Counted from the first letter of the stretch, positions 34,180 to 46,814 are shown. The stretch: 64,000 nt of DNA from Hymenopus coronatus (GCA_030762935.1 CM060900.1:393503632-393567631); one strand, 5' to 3'. Numbers and translations: made by a program. Notes: generated by a model not told the origin, from the letters alone.

Positions 34180-34600
34180 CAAAGTAAAACCTCAGCAATT
34201 GCATGTTTAAATCTTTATTTTCTTACATTTCATTTTTTCAGCATTTGTGCTAATTCAAAGTTCCACACGATGCAATTTTTCCAATTGCTTTGAAGCTTCT
34301 TATACTTATTTTAAAATCCCAAATAAATAAAGTGTCATCATTTTTGTGAGCATTAAATAGTTATTTATTAATTCTTAAAAGAACAATGAGATTAAACAAA
34401 ATTAAAAAAAATACATCTCAAACTTTTAAAAGTGTTTTCTTCGTTGACTAAAAATGGTAGAATATTTATATGACAGATTTGTAGTGCAGTGTCTTAAAAG
34501 CAACGTATATTTTTAAAATGTATATTTTCAAAATAAGCTTTTTTTTTAAAAAAAAATGCACACCGTGGAGCATTTAGCCTATATCCATAAATTTGTAGAA
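34180..34600 (+). repeat. Family C fold-back repeat, copy 3
   Basis: AAAGTTCCACACGATGCAAT at 34,257 and the inverted ATGCACACCGTGGAGCATTT at 34,556 bracket an AT-rich core of about 300 bp. Outer flanks are less well kept than in copy 2. Confidence 0.6.
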
Positions 34601-37449
34601 TTGGTGATCGCAACATACCCTTGTTGATCTTGCTGCTTACGCATTTGTTACGGCACAGAGTAGCATGGATATTATTTTAATGCTGTCGCAAGAAGAAAAA
34701 GAAGATAAACATTTTAACTGTTGCGCATTTGATGCCATTGGTAAATCGTGCTCCCAACATAGATTTAGGAGGTGAATTGTGATAGCAAAATAAATGTATA
34801 ACCTCGTATCGTAGTAAAAAGTAAGAGAGTAATAATTATTCGTTTAAGCATTTAAGCCCAAGTTGTTATTGATATTGTATTATCCAAGATTAAATTTGCT
34901 TCATTTTTAGGTTAATATTAGGTACTGAACACTTTTGAGGGCTTTATAGCCTTACGTTTTCATTCCCAGGATCTTTTTAAGAGCATTTTCAAGTTGGTAA
35001 AGAAGCGCTCAGCAGCACCAGAGTATTTGTTCAGAACTGAAGTAAAGCTGATCATTGCAAAACCATGAATAAAAAATTAACACCTATTTAGTTATCCTAG
35101 ATGCACACATTAAATTTCAAAAAAAAAAAAAATACACGACAGCTGCAATAATCAAAACGTTTTACTAAAAGCAAAGGCAATAAAGACGAATAAGCAATAA
35201 TTATGGATTCATATAAATCAGTGAAATTTCATTAAAATAAAAAATTTAACTCTGTATAGTTAATTTCCTTGCCTCTCTCTTCCTAACCTAAAATTTAAAC
35301 TCGTTTTACATGGACTGCCACAGCTTCTCAATCGTTGTGCGAGTTTCCCCTATAACCTATCTAATTCTTTGGCGTCACTTTCTGTTTAACCAATCTGTGT
35401 GAATTTAAAAAATTCCACAGAATTACAGTTTAAATTTTTAGTACGAAATATTCACGTCACTCTTTCTCTCCATCAAGTCAAGGTAAGGTAACAAAAATAT
35501 TCGGTAGTCGGTATTCCGGCGCTTGACAGTGAGGAAACAACACTATCGCAGAGCGCAGGAATTTTCAATTATTCTTCTCTCCAGTTCGTTAACAAATCGC
35601 GAGGAAACAAAATTCGTAGTAAAAAACGAGTTGCAGAATGCCAGATAACGGCATTTTTGTTAAGAGCAGTTCTTTAAGCCAAACAAACACGTTTGGCCGC
35701 CTTCTTAACAATGAAGTTACAGAATAGCGGATGATTCTTTTTTAAACTATATGCGAGTTTCGTTTTCTCCATTTTTTTTTCTAAGAACAGTTTTTTTCTG
35801 TGAATGAAACGTTCTGCTATGAATTACCCGTTTTCTCAGAGACTATTGAAGATAGCTAAATTAAATATTGGGATGATAAAAACAATATCTAAGACTGTTG
35901 CTAATACTTGCAGCTAATAACATGTTTATTAATGAGAAAAGGAAAATAGATTCGTGAAACATTTTAAATAAAAGATGATGTGCTTAAGAAAATTGTAATT
36001 TCTTCCTCAATAAACAAGCTTAATTAATATTTAAAGATATATCAATGAATTTAGAAGGAAGGTATATAAATCGTGTAACAATTTCAGTGTGATATCTTAA
36101 ATAGTTTCCGAGGTCATGAATTAGGTAGGTTTAACATTGGTGGGATAAAGCTTTCAATATTCCCTTAACCATTTACTGCTGCATAGCAACTCACTGCATT
36201 AAAAAAATAGGTTCCAAATAACCTTTCCACATAACAGTACAGTACAGCCATAACCGCATCGCTAAGACATTCTTGGTCTGCTGCTACTTGACCGACTCCT
36301 GTTCTTTGGCATAAGATCGTAATTCTTCGTCTGTTGCTAATATTGCAGTACGATGTTTCCTCTCTCCCTTGCCCATCCTATATTTAACAAGCAAGGATCC
36401 ACTGTTAACGCACTATTAACATGAATAGATACTGATCTCTTTACTCGGTAAAAGTATTAACATCCAGTATTACGTATTGGACTCCACAATGCTAATGATG
36501 ATGTTTTCCAAAACGGCATCTCGGGAATGTTCTTTCGCTGAACCTCAACAACAAATTAAATATGATCGATTGGAAGAACTTTCACGTTCGTTGTATTTTA
36601 TTGGAACTTGGAAGGTTCCAATGTCTCACATCCTTTGCATGCTCATTGCTATTGTATTGCAAGGAAATGTAATCTCTACGACGAGAGCGCTACTTTTGGT
36701 GCTGGTTATAAAGATAGTCCAATCTTCACGCTAGTGCAAAGTAGGGTCGTTATCCTGTAATTGTATAACCGGACCTAAAGAAATGGATAATACCATTTTA
36801 TAGAAGTCATGTTACATTCTGCAGATCGAAAACGAGTCAAACAGTACCTTCATAAAATCCCCTTTTGTGTAAACAGCGTAATCCTAAATCGTATTCATAT
36901 CTAATCTAAAACTTCAGACAAAGTAAAGAAGATAGGCGATAAAAATTAGAATAGCTGAAATGCGTTTGTGAAACTGTTGCAGTTACGAAAGAAGTGTACT
37001 AAAGAAATACTAGTATGATAAAAAATAGAAACAATAAAAAAACTACAATTTTCCAAGTGAGGTAAATTTCTTGAAAGAATAAGCTTAAGCGTTTAATCAA
37101 ACAATCATCAAAGCCACACTAAATAAGACCTCCAAGGTTTAGACAATAAAAGGTAAAGTAATATTTCTGTGATTACAATTACATTTTCCACGAAATACCG
37201 AACAAGTTCGAAGAAGGAAGATAATTAATTTGTTGTGGAGCATTTTGGCCTCACTGGTCGTAAACAAAATACGTGGAAAAATCTGTTTTGTTAATCTGAA
37301 GGTATGTAGTTGTAATGCACCCTAATTGATGAAATCTTGAGTAAAAGAGAAAATTAAAACAAACACAGGTGATATGGCGAATCAGGGAAAAGTATTGGAG
37401 AATTTCAACCCCTCCAAAAGCTCAAGGACCAGAAAAATTACAGGAATTT
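34600..37449. other. Unassigned AT-rich sequence
   Basis: This long stretch has no recognised repeat ends and no convincing coding sequence. The largest ORF (85 codons, 36,477-36,734 plus) has no known motif. It may be true single-copy intron or intergenic DNA. Confidence 0.4.
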
Positions 37450-37457
37450 GGATAGTG

Positions 37458-37747
37458 CTAAAAAAAAAAATGGAAATGGCGTGTTATTTATGAACGCTCT
37501 TTAACTGCTGTGGTTCTCAGCGTCCCATTCTATACTGGGTGTGAAAGACCACTTAATTTTGCTCAGAGGCCTCTCTATCAGGCTTGAGGTTCTTTTACGT
37601 GCCGTAAATCTACGACACGGGACCAACGGCATTACTTCCCTTCCGAAGGAAGCCATACTAAGGATTTTTACACCATCGTCCTCCGCCGGGTTTGAACCCG
37701 CGACCTTGGGTATATGAAGTCAGCATGGTAACCACGGAGGGCGATAT
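37458..37747 (-). mobile_element. SINE family S3, copy 2, with 8-bp target duplication
   Basis: GGATAGTG occurs directly on both sides (37,450-37,457 and 37,748-37,755). The plus strand shows poly(T)-complement sense, that is an A-run next to the left flank, the shared body (GCTCAGAGGCCTCTCTATCA, TTCCGAAGGAAGCCATACTA), reversed box B GGGTTTGAACCCGCG and reversed box A near TCAGCATGGTAACC. The copy is intact apart from small deletions. Confidence 0.85.
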
Positions 37748-37752
37748 GGATA

Positions 37753-38160
37753 GTGATGATGATGATGGTTAACGACGCAAGCAACTCAGAAGGAATTTTG
37801 TCTTGCGCAGCAGAGTTTACTTATGTAAGGCATAGAATTCAAAGACGTTTAAACTTCATCACCCTTGGTCAGGTTTTTTCCTTTAAAGATAACCTGAGAA
37901 TTTTAATTTCACTATTTCCTGCTTTCGATTGGTTTTTGCTGGTTTCCTATTGCAAGTAAAGCAAAAAGTATTTGTACAGCACTTTAAAAATTCTAGCAGG
38001 TAAACAGATTAAAGAAAAAGCTTCGATTTTTAACAATCAAAAAGAAAAAGCCCGTAACCCAGTTACGGCGGCCTTTGTAACGTATTGCCTATTGGCAATG
38101 TTCTTAAAACGTGTACAGTTGTCATTGGATTTTATTTCTTTTGAGTTTTGTACGTTTGAG
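37753..38160. other. Unassigned; short (GAT)n
   Basis: A GAT trinucleotide run at 37,752-37,767 directly follows the SINE target duplication. The short ORFs here have no known motif. Confidence 0.35.
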
Positions 38161-38165
38161 AAAAG

Positions 38166-38167
<2 letters not shown>

Positions 38168-38209
<42 letters not shown>

Positions 38210-38358
38210 CATATTCAAACTTTCATTCTCACTTTCAGACCCTGGGGTGGATAGGGAATAACCTTGGCTAGTGAAAAATTTCCCATCACAGCCGGAAATG
38301 ATCCCGGGACCTATCGTACAGTAGGCAGGTGCTCTAACTACTAAGCTACGCGACCGGC
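38168..38358 (-). mobile_element. SINE family S1, minus-strand copy with (AC)n tail
   Basis: Minus-strand sense: head with GCGTAGCTTAGTAGTTAGAG, box B GGGATCATTTC, body GAAATTTTTCACTAGCC and CTATCCACCCCAGGGTCTGA, then a tail which on the plus strand is (AC)n at 38,168-38,208. Confidence 0.8.
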
Positions 38359-38439
38359 TATTTCATTTTATGATTTGTAAAGCCATGAACATTTTAAAAA
38401 TTATTTTCTGCGGTGTTTTATAAATTAATTTAAATTGAG

Positions 38440-38672
38440 CTTTATTTATGTACGCTCTTTCACAACTGCGGTTCTCAGGGTCCCATTCTACACATATTGG
38501 GCGTGAAAGAACGTTTAAATTTTGCTAAGAGGCCTCTTTATCAGCCTTGAGGATCCTTTATGCGCCCTGGACTACGACACAGGACCAACGGCTTTACTTC
38601 CCTTCCGAGGGAAGCCATGCTAAGGATTCTTACACCCGAAAATATCCATCGCCCTCCGCCGGGTTTGAGCCC
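38440..38672 (-). mobile_element. SINE family S3, copy 3, head truncated
   Basis: Body motifs AAGAGGCCTCTTTATCAGCC and TTCCGAGGGAAGCCATGCTA are present. The copy stops in box B at CCGGGTTTGAGCCC, so the tRNA-like 5' end is lost. Confidence 0.75.
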
Positions 38673-39107
38673 TGATTATTAATTAATCTACGTTCGTTTA
38701 GTTATACGGAGTTTTATTTGCTTTTCCTTTTGTTGTAATGCCTGAAAACCTCAGCAATTTTATTATTTAAAGGGACGGAGAAACAAATTCGTAAAATGAA
38801 TAAGTGATGGTATAGCTGAATTCGCTTAATCCTCAATGTTCAATACTTAGGTATTTATTTCTCTACAAATTATATTTCCATAATGTTTTCCATGATTTTC
38901 ATGTAACAAAATAGTGCTGTACTCATTCATTTTCTCTTAGTTAATGTTATCCTGATACCATAATTAGAAGTGCCTCTTACATTTGGATCTCATAGCGTCA
39001 ATAAATTGTAACTATTTTCATTGTCTCCCATTAACCTGGTAATCTATATTTATGTAATACAAATTATTAGACAAAAACTCCAGTAAGCTAGATAGTTTAC
39101 TTAATAC
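38673..39107. other. Unassigned AT-rich sequence
   Basis: Nothing recognisable was found on either strand. Confidence 0.4.
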
Positions 39108-39478
39108 TTTAAAAAATGAATTTTGCAAAACTGGTATATGTAAGAGATAGACAAAACCTTAAAACAAATGTAGATCTCTCCAAAGCATACCAGTTGTGCA
39201 TTGTAATATACATAGGTATATTAGGTTTGACTTTTAAGACACTTATTCTTTTTTGACTTGTTCTTTTTTTCCTCGTGATCAAGGAGACAGAACGAAATTC
39301 TAAATGAATTACATACACCAGATACAAAAGAATTTCATTATCGTTTAAGCCTACTGTTTTCTGCTAATCTTCCTCTATCTACAAGAAAACTTGCAATAAA
39401 AGCATTTCTGCAAATGCTTATACTGATTAACGTTGAATAATGGGTAGAAAAAGTATAAAGAATTTAACATTTGAGATT
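39108..39478 (-). mobile_element. HLE-A copy 14, fragment
   Basis: Inner and 5'-proximal blocks only: AAAACTGGTATATGTAAGAG, then TTCATTATCGTTTAAGCCTA and GGGTAGAAAAAGTATAAAGA. The hairpin, GT tract and middle are missing. Confidence 0.55.
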
Positions 39479-39479
39479 T

Positions 39480-40213
39480 TTAGGTTAAGCACCTCATATA
39501 CGGGGTTGGCATTCTGTAAAGAAATTTGAAGAACATCTGTTGACACTTTATAATGCCGTTGAAACGTATTAAAATTAGGAGTAGGTAGTTTTAACAAAGA
39601 TCCTGCGACCCACCATCGTTTCCCCGTAAAAGTATATTTTTATTAGTTTGTTATGCTTGCTTTCAGTTTTGAAAATAACTATAATTCTAGCTATAATTCG
39701 ATCTATAGTGAAAATAAGGTAACTTCTAATAAATAAAAATACATATACTCGTGAACAGTTAACGAATTATATTAGAATTAACGAATTATATTTCATTGAA
39801 TTATATTAGAAACCCAAGTTTTGCAAAAACTCTCGGCAAGTACTTCAGAGTTGCAGCTGTTTACAGTATCTTCTCTTTAAGGTTAAGTAGGTACTTGGTG
39901 CAATTATTCCTCTCTTTAAAATTTCTATCTTTTAATAACTTCCGTTCTACAATATTTATCCTTAAGCATTACTGAAGTCCCCCCACCCCCGGGTTTACTT
40001 TTCTTAAAAGCAGATAAAAAACCCTATCGTGCCAATGTTAAATCCGCTAAACACACGACTCTCAGAAACTATATCAAACTGGACATTTTTAGCAGGATGT
40101 AGGTACATGCCTTCTAATTCCATTGATCTACTTTTGTTGAGTAGGATTGTTTATTAAGGAATATAGGCCTTTTTTAATTACACCAGCTTTAGAGTAAAAT
40201 GTATACGCAATTA
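39480..40213. other. Unassigned AT-rich sequence
   Basis: A local duplication of TTAACGAATTATATT occurs near 39,757-39,795. No gene is seen. Confidence 0.4.
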
Positions 40214-40215
40214 TT

Positions 40216-41129
40216 ACTTTCACCAGCACATATATACTTACAATGTACATTAGTAGCTAGAGAAGGTATTGTATTCCACCCAAATATTCAGTGTCGAAAT
40301 TTCCCTGGAGATACATGTTTTGTGGTCCCCTGAATAAAAAAATAGAAAAAGGGCGGTGTATGTGTGTGTCTGTGGGCAGCATAGCTCAAAAACGAAAAGA
40401 CTTTGGTATTTGTGATTAGTACCTTCCAAGGATGCAACACAAAGATTTTCAAGAAAATCCCCTCGCACCAAAGTAGCCTTTACACGGTAAAACTTGTGAA
40501 ACTTTTATTTATCAAAACGCCTCTAGCGATTTTGATTAAAGTTCTGTATATTAAAACTACTTTTACATTGCAAATAAAATGTATATCTTGAATTTTCTGG
40601 GAATAACCTCTGAAGGCTTCTTTCTTCTGGATGAGTTTTGCTGAACTTTGCACAACTAGTAAACCGTAACAGATAAAAAAAAATGTGATCTCGTTAAAAC
40701 ACTAATTTATGTTATGCAAGTTTTTGTTGTGTAGAGTGCAAATCAAATGTTATGCTCAACTACATATTATCATGCTAAGGAGAATGGCGTATCAGAGATA
40801 TTCCTTGATATTGTTTTTAATTTTAAAGTACCTAATATTTCTCAAGGGGGAAGTCACCTTTCGTTTCATCTTTCTGGATTTTCTGCTGGCAATGCAAAGC
40901 GAACCGAACTTCAACTGTTTCACAAAGCGGCCAGATTTAAAAGATTTTGCTATCGCTTTAGCCTTGTGTATTCCCTTATTTCCCTTCTACTTAGAAGGGA
41001 GCAAGTAATAAGACCAATTCTGCTGCTGCTTATCTCGACTAGCATGATGTGGATTAAAGAATAATCTTTTGTAAGAATAGTCTGTATATGGAACACCAAG
41101 CGAAAATCATGAGAATGGAATTTATCAGA
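40216..41129 (-). mobile_element. HLE-A copy 15, full length
   Basis: Left end ACTTTCACCAGCACATATAT and TAGCTAGAGAAGGT (hairpin with a worn arm). The body contains GGGCAGCATAGCTCAAAAAC and CAAGGATGCAACACAAAG. Right end is ATCATGAGAATGGAATTTAT then CAGA. It keeps the segment GCAATGCAAAGCGAACCGAA, which many copies have lost. The 99- and 105-codon ORFs here are repeat sequence. Confidence 0.8.
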
Positions 41130-42250
41130 TTTTTTTAAACAATCATGTTATTAACACTATGGTAGATAAAACAACACCTAGATATTGCTTTAGCATCCTA
41201 AAATTTAACGTAGCTATCTTCAATACTTTCTGAGAACACCGGTAATTTACACCAGAAAATGCAATTCGCAGAAAAAGCTGTTCAAAGCAAAACGGTAAAA
41301 AACAAAATAGCATTTAAAAACCCGCATACATTTGCAAAGAAAGTAACTACATAGCCTAAGATCACAAAAGCCACGAGATTTAGCTGCAGTACCAATCTGT
41401 ACAGCAGGGTGGGCAATTTACTGAGGTTACGTGTGCTCAGGATGCTTGCAACAACAATTTCACGCCAACATTTTAACTACCGTCCACAAGGGAGCAGATC
41501 TTTGGACTGTGTAACAAAAAGATGGATCAGATCGTAACAGGCTATTAGGTCTAATACGTGGCGGGAACAAAATGAAGATATAAATTTATTCCTTAGATTT
41601 CAGTGTTGTATGTAACCTTGCATTCTTAATGTCAAATACGCTATTTCAAAATCCAAGTATGCATTTTGAATGCTTATTCATTGGCGCAGGAAAAATAAAC
41701 TTATGCTGAAAAAAATAAAAATTTTAACTTCAACAATTTCATAAAAGATTTATTTTTTTCCAACATCAAATATGTAACATTTATTTTCTCCGTGACACAG
41801 TAGGTAACAGAAAATATCACCTAAAACTACTCTGACATGTGATGCTCAGGTAGTTCCAAAACGCTTGCATTTCCCCCACGTTAAAAGTATTTAATGTTAT
41901 TATCTCAGAAATTATTTGAACTAGGGTTTGAATTTAGGGCATTTATTTCTTTATTTACTCCATTTTAAATTATGTTCAGGCACACTGATCCCTAACAATA
42001 ATCGCAGTTAGTTACTCATGCAAGCTCACAAGCTCCAAGAGGTATTCGCTGTACCCGATTACCTTGAACCACTTGCTTAAAGATACTTACTCTGTCGCAA
42101 TATACACCGAGTTTTTCCACTTTCTTTATATATTCCTTCCTGCTGTATCTTCTGTACATTTTTAAACCGCCGATGTAGAACCCGAAATCATGTCACCGAC
42201 TCCAAGGCTTACGTCATCTTTATTTTTTGTCTCTCTTTTTGGTGCTGAAA
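41130..42250. other. Unassigned AT-rich sequence
   Basis: No recognisable gene or repeat terminus. Confidence 0.4.
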
Positions 42251-42453
42251 ATTGGCCATGGTAAGTACTAAACAAGCGCGGTGTTAGAAGTGGCACGTCG
42301 ACCCACAATTGTCTCCGAGCTCAATATTTTAACCTTTGATCTCAGGTCAGCGAGATGCCATGCAGGAAGGACATTCCTGTCTGTTTCTGTTTTGCTTGGT
42401 ATCATCGCGTCCTTTCATTTCCCGACGGCCTATGTTAACTTCTATCACGTGTA

Positions 42454-42503
<50 letters not shown>

Positions 42504-43190
42504 CTTCGCGGTTTTGTGCGAGGCTCGCATTTGGAAGGTTCTGGGTTAGATTCCTGGTGCCAGCTACTCTGACTATGGGTGATAGTGGTTTTCCTTCATT
42601 GTCAAGGCGAATTTTGGGGTGGTTTCTCTTCTACCACGAATTTCCTTTCCCTCATTTCATATCACTTCGCTTCTCCTTTCATGTTTCAGGGTGGTTTTGG
42701 GATTCTGTAGTATTGAGCAATGTCGAACAGATGCTGCAGCTGCTTGTTCGTTGGAAAATCCTTCTTGGTCCTCCCAGATGGCAGCCTTCTCTGAGCCACT
42801 TCAGGTGGGTCCAGTTCTCCCAGTTCCGCCACAGGGAAGCTTTCTCTGAGCAACCTAGCAGGCCTGCTCCGTACATGAAGTGGGACGTCCCGGGTTCGAT
42901 TCCAATACTAACAGAGTGGCTAACCATGGATTTCTGTAGTTACTCCGAGTCGGTAGGCGAATGTCCTGTCCATTCTTACATCTGCGTAAGTGTTGTGGGA
43001 CAAGAGGGGGGCCTATGTGTTGCGGCAGGACGGCGGGTTGTGCGCTTTAAAAAGGATTTCGTCCTTCTGCTGGGACCCCTTTCCTGGGCTCGTCTCAGAC
43101 CACAGAGGCCATCAAGGTACAAGGGGATAAGGCAGGGTGCATGCACCGGTGCATTGTACGGAGCAGGGAGTAAATTATGGTTTGGCGCTG
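42250..43190. other. GC-rich composite of SINE-like modules; 305-codon ORF judged non-coding
   Basis: A plus-strand ORF of 305 codons (42,281-43,198) spans this stretch, but it runs through a (GA)n tract as an RE dipeptide run. It also contains two tRNA-like B-box sequences (GGTTCTGGGTTAGATTCC near 42,537 and CCGGGTTCGATTCC near 42,892). Overlapping ORFs exist in other frames. It has no domain I know. Joined SINE-like repeats with chance openness explain it better than a gene. Confidence 0.5.
42459..42499 (+). repeat. (GA)n microsatellite
   Basis: Uninterrupted GA tract of about 41 bp. Confidence 0.95.
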
Positions 43191-43371
43191 ATACGTAGAA
43201 TGAAGATGGAGCACCGGTGGAATACAATGGCGGGTGAAACCGAAGAACCCGGAGAAAACCTGCCCCGGCGCCATCTTGTCCATCACAAATCCCACATCCG
43301 ATCGCTTGGGATCAAACCCAGGCCGTCTAGGTGAGAGGCGAGTGGCCTAACCCCTCAGCCAAGGTGCGGCC
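43190..43371 (-). mobile_element. SINE family S2, copy 2
   Basis: GAATGAAGATGGAGCACCGG, GAACCCGGAGAAAACCTGCC, reversed box B GGGATCAAACCCAGGCC and the head end AAGGTGCGGCC. The 3' part left of the GAAGATGGAG motif has been replaced by unrelated GC-rich sequence. Confidence 0.8.
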
Positions 43372-44655
43372 ATTGACTAGGTTGACGACAATGCAAGTTC
43401 CTCTTCTGTAGCAATGCCGTTTCTTTCTCTCTCTTTCATTACGCTTGTCTCGCTAGTCCACCGTCTCCCCTTTCCTCACATTTCCATGTTTTTCCTCACC
43501 GTGTATTGTCCTGAGCCGAATCGGACCGGAGCACGATGTACTTCTGCACCTCGGTTTTCCGGCGTTTGATAGACGCTCGGTTAAGGCCTGGCTAGACGGC
43601 ACCAGGCTCCATTTGAAACCTTTAGTGCCCTGTCCTTGTTAGCGTGCATCGTCGTCCGAATCCGGTCACCCTTTGGGTCTCCCCCATTATTCCTCCCTCC
43701 CAGAGGAGCATGTTAAAAGCAAATAGGAATACTGTGTCCCACTTGTGCTGCTGTATTCCAGTTTCTGCAAGTCACTCCGTCTATATGTGTAGAGATAGCT
43801 ACAGAGCACCTTCTGTAGTCATAGTGGAGTGGATCTTCCCGTAGTCTAGTGGTTAGCACACCTGTGTTTAGTCTATATGAGCTTCTCATTACCTTTTGTC
43901 ACTATAAATACTTAAAAGGTTAGTCTGTTAGTCATGTGGCCCATAAAATCCTGTATTCAATCAGTAAACCCTGTTCACTGATCTAGTTGATATCCACTTC
44001 GCATGGATAATTTCTGAAAGTGACCACAGAACGATGTCAGTGACGTGTTTCCTGTTTCAGCCGTCCGCAAATGCACCTTCTGCGTACGCCCCAGATTGTT
44101 TGTTTACCGTATCTCTTCTTAGGGCAAGGTCAATTCATGATTCACGGAACATTTCAAACCTGCGAATGTCCTTTAACAGCAATCGCTCTATATAAATGTT
44201 TGATAAACATTAGCAAACATTAGCTAGTCGTCGAGAAATATTTGCCAAAAGCTCTAATGTACTTGGTCCTGGACTTTCCTGTGACATTTGCGAACAAGTG
44301 TAAATTATGAAATACACGTGGCAGAATTGAGCACAGTTCCAACAGGTGGGCAGCAGGTAAACTATCTATGTGTGTATGTATGTTATGAGGGAGAGACAGG
44401 GGGAGAAGACAGAGGTCGGAGAAATATCGACCTATGGGAAAGCTATTTAAAATATTTACTCCTTGCTGCAAACGTTATAACGCAGACCATGGGATAACTG
44501 TTCCCTTCTCCATTCTCTTTTTTTTTTTTTTCCTTCTAGGTGATTACTATAATCATTACCTTAATCAACAATTTTCAGCAAATATAGATTCAACAGGCTT
44601 TTGAAAACCTCAAGTCCCCACGATTTCCAAAATTGAAATCATCACAAATCTGGGT
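43372..44655. other. Unassigned, with a tRNA-like box A scrap
   Basis: CTTCCCGTAGTCTAGTGGTT at 43,835 looks like a 5' tRNA head (box A), but no box B follows within 60 bp. The remainder is moderately GC-rich with short ORFs lacking known motifs. A poly(T) run is at 44,519-44,531. Confidence 0.35.
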
Positions 44656-44663
44656 AGTGTTTA

Positions 44664-44888
44664 ACGCCTGCTTTTATTTTTTGTGGCACCGCAGGCGATG
44701 ACACTGGTGATGCATAGAATGAAGATGGAGCACCGGTGGAATGCAATGGCGGGAAAACCGGGAAACCCGGAGAAAACTCGCCTCTGCGCCGCTTTGTCCA
44801 CTGCAAATCTCACGCACGGTCGCTTGGGTTCGAACGTGGGCCGTCTAGGTGAGAGGCGAGTGGTCTAACCACTCTGCCACAGCGCGGC
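44664..44888 (-). mobile_element. SINE family S2, copy 3, full length
   Basis: Complete order on the plus strand: TTTAACGCCTGC..., CACCGCAGGCGATGACACT, GAATGAAGATGGAGCACCGG, CCGGAGAAAACTCGCCTCTG, reversed box B GGTTCGAACGTGGGCCGTC, reversed box A AGTGGTCTAACCACTCTGCC and the end AGCGCGGCC. Confidence 0.88.
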
Positions 44889-45490
44889 CTTCTTGGTTAA
44901 GGTTACTGGTTAGTCGTAAGGTAGTTTTTACTGCTGTTTGAGTACCAAACTTTATTTAAAGGTTTACAGAACTATTTAACGTAATGCAATGAAACTGACG
45001 CTGAACACAGCAGTATTTTACAAACATAATTCATGTGAAAACTACTGATGTGCAATAAAAATTAAATCTTGCATATTGCCATAAACAGTACTAACTTTCT
45101 TGTTTTAATTTTTGCTAATATAAATATATAGGTGCATTTTCTCTTAAATTACATGTATTATTTTTCACTGACTTTGCGTATTTTAATAATGCACAGCTTG
45201 ATAATTTCCATAAATGTGTTTCTTATTTCTGAAAACAATCTCCCCTACCTCCAGTGTTATATATTCTGGATGCAGAATTCATGCTAATTTTTGCACACGT
45301 GTATATTTTGAAAGACTAATGGTTAACAATGTGTGGAACAACTTTGGTTGCAATAGCTAGGTGTTGGAGAGGGAAACGACCACTAACATCTGTTTCCATG
45401 TAGCTTACTGGATTACACAGAATAAAATACCACCTAAATATCTTACCAGTGATAATTTATATAACCTGTGATAGTGTAGCATTAATTTTT
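44889..45490. other. Unassigned AT-rich sequence
   Basis: Nothing recognisable; it ends in a poly(A) run at 45,492-45,511 next to the TA-flanked MITE. Confidence 0.4.
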
Positions 45491-45518
45491 ACAAAAAAAA
45501 AAAAAAAAAAAGTATATA

Positions 45519-46113
45519 CCGGGTGGAAGGGAATTTATTACATTTCTTCTAATATGGGCATCATAGAAGAATTACAAACAAAAAAGTCTAATGATTTTTG
45601 TTCCAAACTGGACGCGTAATTCCACAAGAATGTACGAAGATATTAGTTTTTTACTGATAAGATTTTGGTAGGAATTATGGGAGACCACACGGCGTTTCGA
45701 AATAATTAATCACTTAAAAAAATATTCCGAGCAACGTTTTCAGACGTGAAATAACTCGGCAGCGTTGCGTTGAGGTTGGTCAGCGATCTGAACCGGCTTC
45801 TGAAAATAAACGTCTTGTCGCTTGCAAACAAGACGCGGGTGGTGTAATATTTTGGAAGATAACGGTGCAACTGGCATTCTGATTGGCCACTGCTTTGGTA
45901 GCAGCAGCGAGGCGTATTTGTTTATGTACTGACCTAGTGCAAGGACACCCACACAACCTGCAGCGCTGGCAGTTTGTCTGCCTCTTATTTTTGACAAAGC
46001 TTAAATACCTCCGTTGGAAATTGTCAGAGACAAAAACGCAAGATACAAAATGTGTTCCAAATACCGATATCTATCGTTTGTTAAGTTAATGTAATGATTT
46101 CCCTTCCACCCGG
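45519..46113. mobile_element. 595-bp MITE with CCGGGTGGAAGGGAA inverted ends, TA-flanked
   Basis: Left end CCGGGTGGAAGGGAATTTAT and right end ATGATTTCCCTTCCACCCGG are inverted repeats of at least 15 bp, with TA outside both (45,517-45,518 and 46,114-46,115). The TA duplication suggests Tc1/mariner-type mobilisation. The interior is GC-richer and holds two opposite-strand ORFs of 68 and 85 codons without known motifs, so it is non-autonomous. Confidence 0.8.
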
Positions 46114-46297
46114 TATGTAATTTTTAGGGATTTTTTTTTAAAAGATTGTTGTATCCGTGTCAACGTTTCATTTCATTGTGCGAGTAGTATTTAAGAAACA
46201 AACTCAAAGCTGGCATTTAAACAGCATAAAAACTGCCTTAGAACTACTCATGTCCTTAATGTACACACATCCACACCCACATATATACCTCTATATA

Positions 46298-46814
46298 TAT
46301 GAAGGATATTTATATGACAAATAACATTTATAAATTGAATTTTCTGGGAATAGCCTCTGAAGACCCACTTCATTTGGATAACATTAGTATTAGTGGTAAA
46401 CCGTAAGAGATGGACAAAAACCTACTACACAGAAATTAAAGATCTCGTAATTTATGTCATACACATTTTCTTGTAGAGTTAACGGTTTCCCGAGTATAGT
46501 TGTTATTGGTTTAAATTTACTTAAACTTTTCTAAAACTGGAAGTCCTCTTTCGTTTCATATTCTCTTGTTTTACTCCGTATCCAAATAGGACCGAATTTC
46601 AATTGCTTCTCATTTAGCGAACGGCTTTTAAAATATTTTACTTTCGCTTTAGCCCAGTGTGTTCCATATTTCCCTTCTACTTGCAATGACGCAAGTAGTA
46701 ATACAATTTCCTCTGTTTATCTCGATTAGTGTGATGTAGATAAAAGGATAATCTCTTGTAAAAATAGTTTGTTAGCAGAACAGATAGAGCAAGTCATCTG
46801 AATGGAACACATCG
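46298..46814 (-). mobile_element. HLE-A copy 16, 5' half
   Basis: Begins inside the body (GAAGGATATTTATATGACAA, TGAATTTTCTGGGAATAGCC) and runs to GAGCAAGTCATCTGAATGGA then CACATC. The hairpin half is missing. Confidence 0.7.

Noticed and set aside
37972..38271. 99-codon ORF with a Thr-His repeat
   Set aside because: The Thr-His run is the (AC)n tail of a minus-strand S1 SINE.
42281..43198. Longest ORF of the window (305 codons, plus strand) as a gene
   Set aside because: It reads through a (GA)n tract as an Arg-Glu run and through two tRNA-like box B sequences, overlaps other long frames, and shows no known domain. A composite of SINE-like repeats explains it better.
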